In this document: piece after piece, positions 58,701-64,000 of the stretch
Numbering within the stretch: position 1 is the first letter of the stretch
Layout of the letters: the number at the start of each line of letters is the position of its first letter
Source of the DNA: Rhodococcoides fascians A25f
GTDB lineage: Bacteria; Actinomycetota; Actinomycetes; Mycobacteriales; Mycobacteriaceae
Assembly (NCBI RefSeq): GCF_000760935.2
Contig: NZ_CP049744.1
Location: 5,115,501 to 5,179,500 of the forward strand
Direction: 5' to 3'
Length of the DNA: 64,000 nucleotides
The notes under the pieces: generated by a model
Seen by the model: only the letters and a program-made list of their open reading frames with translations
Database searches by the model: none
Told to the model about the DNA's origin: nothing
Made by a program: the position numbers and the translations under genes

Positions 58701-61700
58701 CACCCGGTTCGAGGTACCGAATCGGCTCAGGGCGGCAGCCACGGCGGCGTGGACGACCATGAACGTGGTCGAGTTCGTCGATCGGGCCAGCTCACGAATA
58801 CCCGCGTGCAGGTCCGATCCGATCTCGAAGGGAACCGCGTCCGTCATCATCGATTGCACCGAAGGCCTGGGGAAGTCCGCTGGTAGCTCCGCCGCTGCGG
58901 TGTCGGCATCACCCAGAACCGAATCACTCAAGACCGAAGCCCAGAACGAGAGCTGTTCGTCGGCAACCGAATCCACCATGGCCCGGTTCCACACCGCGTA
59001 TTCGCCGTACTGCGCGCGCAGACGTGGCCAGGTGGGCGCATGACCTGCTCCACGAGACGCGTGGGCGAAGGCGAAGTCGCGCACGAGTGGGTCGACCGAC
59101 CACCCGTCCATCGAGATGTGGTGCACCACCACGACGACGACGGCGTCGCCGGATTCTTCCACGCTCAGAAGAGTTGCACGGATGGGTACTTCGGCCGAGA
59201 CATCGAACCCCTCGGCCGCGGCCGCTGCGACAGCAGAGTCCAGATCCCGCTCGGACACAGTGCGCTCGGATACCTCGGCCAGGACGGTATCGGTAGGCCG
59301 CACCACCTGCCGCGGCCCGTCGCCGTCGGCCGGGTAGTACGTGCGCATCGCTTCGTGTCGCTCGATGACGTCGCGGAGAGCCGTCAGAACCATCGAGGGA
59401 TCGTCCCCGGATCCCACTCGAGCTCGGATTGCCACCGGCATGTTGTACGCGGGTGATGCGGGATCGAACTGGTTGAGGAACCACAGCCGCTGCTGCGCGT
59501 ACGACAGCGGGATACGTTCGGGCAGAACGGTATCGAGTAGCTCGAGCGACACCTCGCGCGTCGCGGACGAGTCGATGGCCGCCGCGACGGCGCGAACCGT
59601 GGGGTCGGCAAACAACACGGTCAACGAGATCGAGGAACCGAGACGGGCGAGAACCCGGGTGGCGCTGAGCGAGTCACCGCCGAGCTCGAAGAAGGAGTGC
59701 TCACGCCCCACATCCTCGACACCGAGGACGTCGGCGAATGCTTTCGCCACGGTACGTTCCGTGTCGGTCTGCGGCGCAACGTAGTCGGTGGTGACCGATG
59801 CGATGGGGGCCGGCAACGCACGACGGTTTACCTTGCCGCTCGAAGTGATGGGTAGTGCATCCAGAACAACAACGATGCTGGGAACCATCCAGGCCGGCAG
59901 GCGATTCCGAAGATGACCGTCCAGCCCCGCCGAGACTCCGGTGACATACAGGACGAGTCGGTTGTCGCGAACGACGGCCACAGCGGCGGTCACTCCCGCA
60001 CACGTTGTTGCCGCGGACTCCACTTCGCCGAGTTCGAGACGACGCCCGTGCAGTTGGATCTGCTGATCGCCGCGGCCCAGGTACTCCATCGTGGAACCGT
60101 CGTACGAGCGGCGGACGATGTCTCCCGTGCGGTACAACCTAGCTCCGGGTACCCCCGGGTCTGCGACGAACCGCGTCGAGGTCACGCCCGCCTGCCCGCT
60201 GTACCCGCGGGCGAGTCCGTCGCCGCCGAGGTAGAGCTCGCCGACGCCTCCACAGGGCGTGGGCCGCAGGTGCGCGTCGAGCACCAGCCCGCGGACACCC
60301 GGTAGCGGCGCGCCGATGGTCACCCGTTCGGCGGCCTGCATAGGCTCGGACAGCGTGGCCAACACCGTCGTCTCGGTCGGCCCGTAGGCGTTGAGCATCG
60401 ACGCATCGGCAGCGACGAACCTGTCGCGCAACGCAGGAGGGCACTCCTCTCCCCCGACGTCGAACACATCGATGGAGCTGAGGTCGTCGGCATCGAGAGT
60501 GGCCAGCACCGTCGGCGAGGTGATCAGGTGCGTGATCTTCTCGCGGTCCAGCACGTGGGCGAGGGCAGGACCGGCGTAGACGTCGGCCGGGGCGATCACC
60601 AGGGTGGCACCCGCAGCGAACGCGGCAAGGACTTCCTGGATGGACGCGTCGAAGACCGGCGAGGCCACGTGCAGCACCCGCGAGTCGGGAGTGACGGCAT
60701 ACCGGTCGACGACGTTGGCCGCGAGTTGCGCGAGTCCGCGGTGAGTGACACTGACGGCCTTGGGTTTCCCGGTCGACCCCGAGGTGTGGATGACGTAGGC
60801 CTCGTTGTCGACGTGCAGGGTGGGCGGGGTGAACGCGATCGGGTCTGCGTCGAGCAGGTCCTCGATGGCGAACCATCGGACCGTGCTCGGAAGGTGGTGC
60901 ACACCGGCACGAGTGGTGATGCCGAACTCGACGTGCGCATCGGCGAGTACTGCAGCCAATCGCTCGGCGGGCTCGGTGGGGTCGAGTGGAACGAACGATG
61001 CGCCCGAGGTCGAGACCGACCATGACGCCAGCAGCGATTCGTAGGAGCGATCGACGGCCACGGCAATGCGCGTCTCCGGGCCTGCACCGATCGAGACCAA
61101 CTGCGCAGCAATGTGTTCCGCGACCCTGGTGAAGTCGTCACTGGATTGATCGACCCCGGTGGCCCGCACCACCGCACCGGCCGTCAGCAGCGAGGGCAGC
61201 GGCGCGGCGGTTGCAGTTGCAGATGCGCCGATCACCTCATCCTCGGCGTCGACCACCTCCAGCTCGGACACAGCGAGTCCCTCGGGTGCATGAACCACCT
61301 CGCCGAGGAGTGCCAGGAAGCGTCGATGGTGGGCTGCGAGTTCTTCGGTGGTGTACAGCGCCGGGTTGCCGAGGAAGTCGACGCGGGTACTCGTACCGGC
61401 GACACCGGGGTAGACGTTGACCATCATGTCGTCGATGGGTCCGCTCGAGAGCACACGGTATTCGCCGATGACGTCGCCGAGCCGAATTGTGCTGTTGTAC
61501 ATCATGATGTTGACCGTGGGACCGAACACGCCGCGTCCGGCAGCGGCACTGCCGGTGCCGTCGCCGGTTGCTCGCTGCATGTCCTCGACGCGGAACCTCT
61601 GATGGCGAAGTGCACCGGTGAGTTCCACTTGAATCCGTCGAAGGAGTTCTTCGACGGTGACCCCAGGTTCGACGCCGATGCGCAGCGGCACGACGTTGGA

Positions 61701-62594
61701 CATCATGCCGGACGATTCGCGCAGTTTGGTGGTCGCTCGGCCCGAGACTGGCAAGCTGAGCATCACGTCTTCGGTGTCGGTCATGCGCGCGAGATAGAGC
61801 GCGAACGTGGCGAGCACGACGGGAACGTCGGAGGAGTTGTACCGATGTGCCACTGCGGCAACGGCTTCGGTGAGGTCCGCGTCCAACACGGCACCGACAC
61901 TCACCGTCACTCCGCTGGGAGCGGCAGGTTCACTCGGGCTTCCGGCCAGCCTCGGGGCCTCGAGGTGGCCGTCGAGTCGGCCCAGCCAGTACTGACGGTC
62001 GGTCTCGTAGCGGGAGGAGTCGGGGTACGCCGCCTCGTAGTCGTAGATCTCCCGCACTCCGATGGCACGAGTCTTCGGGATCTCGGTGCCCTCGGTCAGC
62101 GCGGTGTAGACCGCAGCGGTGCGCTCCTGCACCGAGATTGCGCCGAGGCCGTCCATCACGATGTGGTGAGCCCGGCTGTACCAGTAGTAGTGGCAAGGGC
62201 CCACTCGGATGATGTCGGAGGCGATCAGTTGGTCGCGAACCAGATCCACGGGCTGCCGGTACTGCTCGTCCATGTAGCGCTGGGCATCCTCGATGGGATG
62301 GTCGCGGTCCGTGAAGTCGCGGTAGATCATCGCGTACGGCACCCGCAGGTCCGACCACTGGTACGGGTGACCGTCGTCCACGCCGATTCGTACGGCAGGC
62401 GATTCGAGCCGTCGGCAGGCGATGTCCGTCGCACGAATCAACACGGCCGGATCGATATCACCGCGGATCTCGACGTATTGCGCGATGGTGAACGGCACGT
62501 CCGGTGCCAGCTGCTGAGCGAGGTAGATATTCATCTGAGCAGCCGACAGGGGGAAGCGGCCATCCTCGAACCGCTCGTCCGCCTCTGGCGACAC
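52710..62594 (-). CDS. Three-module non-ribosomal peptide synthetase with thioesterase
   Basis: A 3294-residue NRPS. Order: C1 (~13-430, HHIVMDG 143-149), A1 (~470-905), T1 (Ser975), C2 (~1025-1450, HHISMDG 1158-1164), A2 (~1480-1930), T2 (Ser1986), C3 (~2045-2440, HHIAIDG 2164-2170), A3 (~2480-2950), T3 (Ser3004), TE (Ser3134 in GWSLGG, Asp3161, His3268). No epimerase, methyltransferase or cyclisation domain. A starting C domain implies an acyl or preformed starter. Pocket residues read by eye: A1 DAQIDGAVL, A2 DALLAGAVV, A3 DAFCVAAVM (the last resembles Phe-type codes). GGAGG precedes the GTG start. The A1 domain lacks a clear LTYxEL motif. Confidence 0.92.
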   Translation of the reverse strand: MSPEADERFEDGRFPLSAAQMNIYLAQQLAPDVPFTIAQYVEIRGDIDPAVLIRATDIACRRLESPAVRIGVDDGHPYQWSDLRVPYAMIYRDFTDRDHPIEDAQRYMDEQYRQPVDLVRDQLIASDIIRVGPCHYYWYSRAHHIVMDGLGAISVQERTAAVYTALTEGTEIPKTRAIGVREIYDYEAAYPDSSRYETDRQYWLGRLDGHLEAPRLAGSPSEPAAPSGVTVSVGAVLDADLTEAVAAVAHRYNSSDVPVVLATFALYLARMTDTEDVMLSLPVSGRATTKLRESSGMMSNVVPLRIGVEPGVTVEELLRRIQVELTGALRHQRFRVEDMQRATGDGTGSAAAGRGVFGPTVNIMMYNSTIRLGDVIGEYRVLSSGPIDDMMVNVYPGVAGTSTRVDFLGNPALYTTEELAAHHRRFLALLGEVVHAPEGLAVSELEVVDAEDEVIGASATATAAPLPSLLTAGAVVRATGVDQSSDDFTRVAEHIAAQLVSIGAGPETRIAVAVDRSYESLLASWSVSTSGASFVPLDPTEPAERLAAVLADAHVEFGITTRAGVHHLPSTVRWFAIEDLLDADPIAFTPPTLHVDNEAYVIHTSGSTGKPKAVSVTHRGLAQLAANVVDRYAVTPDSRVLHVASPVFDASIQEVLAAFAAGATLVIAPADVYAGPALAHVLDREKITHLITSPTVLATLDADDLSSIDVFDVGGEECPPALRDRFVAADASMLNAYGPTETTVLATLSEPMQAAERVTIGAPLPGVRGLVLDAHLRPTPCGGVGELYLGGDGLARGYSGQAGVTSTRFVADPGVPGARLYRTGDIVRRSYDGSTMEYLGRGDQQIQLHGRRLELGEVESAATTCAGVTAAVAVVRDNRLVLYVTGVSAGLDGHLRNRLPAWMVPSIVVVLDALPITSSGKVNRRALPAPIASVTTDYVAPQTDTERTVAKAFADVLGVEDVGREHSFFELGGDSLSATRVLARLGSSISLTVLFADPTVRAVAAAIDSSATREVSLELLDTVLPERIPLSYAQQRLWFLNQFDPASPAYNMPVAIRARVGSGDDPSMVLTALRDVIERHEAMRTYYPADGDGPRQVVRPTDTVLAEVSERTVSERDLDSAVAAAAAEGFDVSAEVPIRATLLSVEESGDAVVVVVVHHISMDGWSVDPLVRDFAFAHASRGAGHAPTWPRLRAQYGEYAVWNRAMVDSVADEQLSFWASVLSDSVLGDADTAAAELPADFPRPSVQSMMTDAVPFEIGSDLHAGIRELARSTNSTTFMVVHAAVAAALSRFGTSNRVVVGSPTAGRGHEALDEMVGMFVGTLPLAVTVDPSGSFASLLDAVRTADLDAFSHSDVPFERIVDALTTDRSLDRHPLFQVMLAFDNAPHRSVEDLPVSVLEIPTRTSEFDLTLVLTEEYGDSAVLTGQIEYALDLYERATVEHFASVILNILNAAVANPAVVVGDLALAGPPALPSSLADGTLLDVLWRDTAVSGDAVAIDGLESVTYAELDRRSNRIARLLIAHGVGPETLVALSLERSAEYIVALWGVVKAGGAFVPVDPRYPAARREQLLEHIEIGFGSVEPTVNWLDETQAWNVSDLPLTDADRLAAIEPAHPAYVIHTSGSTGTPKPVMVTHQGVHALAQQVIPRYGVTSSSRVLHGYSVNFDAAVLELVLAFGAGATMVIAPPGLLGGDEMSAFLTTHRVTHYLSTPAVLATVPPTPGIETVAVGGDVLGTGVVDAWSAGRSMLNAYGPSEATVVATLAESLRAGEPVTIGRPLAHVGAFVLDDRLHSVPVGGVGELYVAGSGVARGYHADPASTATRFVAAPGGTRMYRTGDLVRQQPSGIFDYRGRRDDQVQINGVRIELGEIESALTAHPDVSGVVTAVRENRIHAWVVGLDPQDAAQWLLDRLPLSMQPAAITRIDGIPLTGNGKVDLAALYSEPLPVGDPAAARTLAQEVVLGIFADLLDIDDPAVDANFFVLGGDSLIATRAATRISAALGTHVPVRTIFESPTAQQLASAIELLSENYTPLPALVHDPDARSYPGLAPAERRIWLQNRYDPASAAYNIAFEVPLPPDLDLDVLRAAIADVLERHTPLRTVYPSTADGPVTVVLDPQIVLSTLDDAHAGQDALALHGFDLTLEAPLRLGLVDRGGERTLSVVAHHIAIDGLSLRPLARDVEIALLARTSGSVPEFGSLAVDYSDYRVWQRDVLDAVASDQLEFWRRTLAGVPEFLDLPTGTPEPSADTAVEFSVGPETLTRLRSLAHRLGATVFVVVHAALAAVLAESSGTQDIAIGTPVAGRFDPELDHLVGMFVGTVVLRTQVDPSTTFEDFVTVVRDRDLDAFANSDVPFEWVVDAVQPTRAVDTHPLFQVLLAFGDTATPTIELGSSSITPRRVDITATQFDLEVLVDESEAGLIGQLGYSPARFSRSVILGLAERLTEVLTMVSTQPNFRLGSAEFGHAPSAVVSHRGSASECTLAEVFEQAVTSWPDNTAVIDGSRSLTYREVDRQSNALADSLIRAGARPGALVAIAYPRSVEYLVAIWAVAKIEAGFLSIDPSQPVARVQEILDRAAPVTGISAADFHSVGADWVSVTGDELDRVDVRAAPLDSVAYVVYTSGSTGVPKGVRVTHRGIANLVQSQRDLFGVEPESRVLQFASPSFDASIFETLMAVGAGASVVIVPSEVHGGRELEALIDRHQVTHACLTPTVLQVTDAEAVPSLRVVVMAGEAANSALLQRWSRDRSVFNAYGPTEGTVMSTCTTDQRAWGSAEAAGPVTIGGPIRGYDAVVLDARLRPVGNNVVGELYLGGAGLAEGYVGQSGTTASSFVANPFGDGRLYRTGDLVRWVVESSVVRGSDRELEYLGRVDSQVKVRGHRVELSEVEAALLRHRNVRQASVIGHAHSLAAYVVGRVEPREAREFLARTLPAYMVPGTVTVVDALPMTLSGKVDVSALPEPSVMSTERRAPVSANEVLVHTVFSDVLQVAGEGVGVDDNFFDLGGHSLSAVQVMDALGDRLDRRLPISLLLVHPTISALATQLDAGEHGVDSAFEVVLPLRTEGVGAPLFCVHPAIGIAWSYFSLLGETDRPLYGLQVPGIADGEAAPTSIEEFAERYVREIRVVQAHGPYHLVGWSLGGVIAHAVATQLQSEGEDVALLALVDAQLSAPEGATEFSIDDLARQLGVEGDSFETIVDRLRENRNELSFLTVDHLQRMYRPVAMAPTWVASYAPAVFAGPVHYFAARGSHGAEHWTEFVDGRISVHRVDVEHEDMLGEFGARALGRVIGTDAVGKGVA

Positions 62595-62708
62595 TCCCCG
62601 ACCTCCTCAACGGACGCGCCCTGACGGCTTCGATTCGGCCTGCGCGCCGCTCATCGACGTCGATCTTTCATCGCCCATTACAAACTAGTCGACCGGGTGT
62701 GAATGCTC

Positions 62709-62730
62709 TACCTGGATCGAACGACAGGTA
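62709..62730. promoter_or_regulatory. Inverted repeat between NRPS and DUF4012 genes
   Basis: TACCTG (62709-62714) and CAGGTA (62725-62730) flank ten bases in the 205-base gap between the two divergent genes. It may be an operator controlling one or both. No regulator gene is adjacent in the window. An IdeR-like box was not seen in this gap. Confidence 0.35.
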
Positions 62731-62799
62731 CGCCAGATTGTCCACTCCCCTTTAGGCTGTGCACGCGAATACATTTCCTCGACCGAGAGGCCACCGACG

Positions 62800-64000
62800 A
62801 TGGCAACCAGTTCCACTGATACCCGAGTTCGGAAATCGGGTAGAAAGCGGCCGATTCTCATCACGGTGGGCGTATTTCTGGTCATTGTCATTGCTTTTGT
62901 GGTGTGGCTTGGTTACGAGTCCTATTCCGCGCAGTCGAGTCTGACGGCCACGCGCGACGCGGCCACTCAGGCCAAGGACGCGTTGCTCGACGGCGATTCG
63001 GCCGGAGCCGAGGCAGCAGCGGCTCGTGCCTCCGAATCTGCGAACGATGCAGTCTCGGCGACGACGTCCATCCCGTTTTCGATAGCCAAAGCCGTTCCTT
63101 ATCTCGGTAGTCCCTTGAAATCGGTAGCGCAGATCAGCGATGTGGTGCAGGGATTGGCCGTGGATGTGCTGGCCCCCGCGTCGGCAGCGGGTGCCAGCCT
63201 GAACCCGAGCAGCCTCGTCGAGGGCGGCGGCAAGGTGGACACCGCGGCGCTGCGGGACGCGCAACCGGTGCTGCAGCAAACCTCCGCCGCGGCCGCCGAG
63301 CTCAGTGAGCGTGCCCAGCAGGTGGAGGAGCCCGCATTCCTCGGCGTGGTGGACGAGGCTCGCACGTCATTGATCGATCAGACGAACGAACTCGCGAATC
63401 TGCTCACCAACACCCGGATCGCCAGTGAACTACTGCCGTCGATGCTCGGCGACAACGGCCCGCGCAGTTACTTTCTCGCATTCCAGACCAACGCGGAGGC
63501 TCGGGGCACCGGCGGGTTGCTCGGTGGCTACGGCATCATCCGGGCCGAGAACGGTACGGCCCGAGTCGACACTCTCGGTGCGAACAACGAACTCGAATTC
63601 GCGAAACAGCCCATCGATCTGGGTCCCGAGTACAACGCACTGTGGGCCCCGCGAAACACCACCACCGACTTCCGTAACTCGAATGCGAGTCCGCACTTTC
63701 CGTATGCCGGCCAGATCTGGTCGTCCATGTGGACGGAGCAGACGGGTGAGGTGCTCAACGGCGCTATTGCCACCGACCCGATTGCATTGAGCTACATCCT
63801 CGGTGCCACCGGCCCGGTCACGTTGGCCGACGGCGAGCAGATCACCGCCGAGAACGTCGTCGACATCACCCTCAGCACCGCGTATTCCAGGTTCGGCGAC
63901 GACCAGCTGGCTCGCAAAGCCTACCTGCAGGAGATCGCCGCGGCGGTGGTGCAGAAGATGACCACCGGCGCGGCACCCACCAGGTCTTTGCTCGACGCGG
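62800..64000 (+). CDS. DUF4012-domain protein, 3' end outside the window
   Basis: The frame opens at 62800 and stays open to the right edge (400 codons). A basic start leads to one helix (ILITVGVFLVIVIAFVVWLGY), then an extended exported part. PSMLGDNGPRSYFLAFQTNA, TGGLLGGYGIIRAENG and later DPIALSYILGATGPVTLADG are hallmarks of DUF4012 (LytR-like envelope) proteins, whose role is unknown but which often lie near cell-wall polysaccharide genes. The start has GAGAGG upstream. Divergent from the NRPS. Confidence 0.88.
   Translation, partial: MATSSTDTRVRKSGRKRPILITVGVFLVIVIAFVVWLGYESYSAQSSLTATRDAATQAKDALLDGDSAGAEAAAARASESANDAVSATTSIPFSIAKAVPYLGSPLKSVAQISDVVQGLAVDVLAPASAAGASLNPSSLVEGGGKVDTAALRDAQPVLQQTSAAAAELSERAQQVEEPAFLGVVDEARTSLIDQTNELANLLTNTRIASELLPSMLGDNGPRSYFLAFQTNAEARGTGGLLGGYGIIRAENGTARVDTLGANNELEFAKQPIDLGPEYNALWAPRNTTTDFRNSNASPHFPYAGQIWSSMWTEQTGEVLNGAIATDPIALSYILGATGPVTLADGEQITAENVVDITLSTAYSRFGDDQLARKAYLQEIAAAVVQKMTTGAAPTRSLLDA

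Noticed and set aside
52710..62594. NRPS as an iron-regulated siderophore synthetase of the 40-44 kb locus
   Set aside because: No IdeR-like box seen ahead of it, no dihydroxybenzoate or hydroxamate genes in the window, and it is 9 kb away. It cannot be excluded, but it is not supported.
61113..62624. 503-codon rightward frame opposite the NRPS start
   Set aside because: Antisense to the conserved C1 and A1 domains; composition is typical of a shadow frame in high-GC DNA.
1..64000. tRNA, rRNA, CRISPR, insertion sequence, prophage or integrase
   Set aside because: No CCA-ended cloverleaf, repeat-spacer array, transposase or integrase motif was seen.

Overview
The window reads as chromosomal DNA of a mycolic-acid-bearing actinobacterium, most likely Rhodococcus or a close relative. 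The signs are high GC, frequent GTG starts, a DIP1984-family gene, a mycolic-acid-type cyclopropane synthase homologue, an IdeR-type iron box, an actinobacterial TatB, WXG100 and LppA-like genes and a DUF4012 gene. I found no rRNA, tRNA, CRISPR array, insertion sequence or phage gene. About 66 protein-coding genes or remnants are supported.

Left third (1-26 kb): mostly small regulator/effector units. These are a MarR/EamA pair, a GT87-GNAT-lipoprotein run, a TetR/SDR pair with two clear palindromic operators, signal peptidase I, a frameshifted ABC-F ATPase with an attenuator-like leader, a GntR regulator with two palindromes ahead of an MFS / NMT1-THI5-like / ornithine-cyclodeaminase-like operon, a PAS-PAS-GGDEF protein, an MFS-ArsR-CopC operon, and a diiron oxygenase.

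Middle (26-38 kb): a metabolic region. Five genes in 4.3 kb (HMGL-like aldolase, alpha/beta-hydrolase-fold protein lacking its nucleophile, isocitrate/isopropylmalate-type dehydrogenase, RraA-like protein, DUF6282 hydrolase) overlap end to end and look like one uncharacterised catabolic route. It is followed by an MFS/LysR pair and by a LysR / MFS / FAD-dehydrogenase cluster with a small tautomerase gene.

40-44 kb: an IdeR-type box lies between a siderophore-binding lipoprotein gene and a rightward run encoding a Tat-dependent, lipid-anchored intradiol dioxygenase followed directly by tatA, tatC and tatB. It looks like an iron-responsive export cassette carrying its own cargo.

45-52 kb: cell-envelope genes, including a 1451-residue secreted M4-type metalloprotease with Ig-like repeats and a C-terminal beta-propeller, an LppA-like lipoprotein, WXG100-related genes and a secreted S1 protease.

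52-64 kb: one 3294-residue, three-module NRPS (C-A-T, C-A-T, C-A-T-TE) translationally coupled to a cyclopropane-fatty-acid/mycolate-type methyltransferase, diverging from a DUF4012 protein that runs off the right edge.

All functions are assigned by reading the protein sequences; no database search was run. Domain borders are approximate, and start codons were chosen from ribosome binding sites and overlaps.
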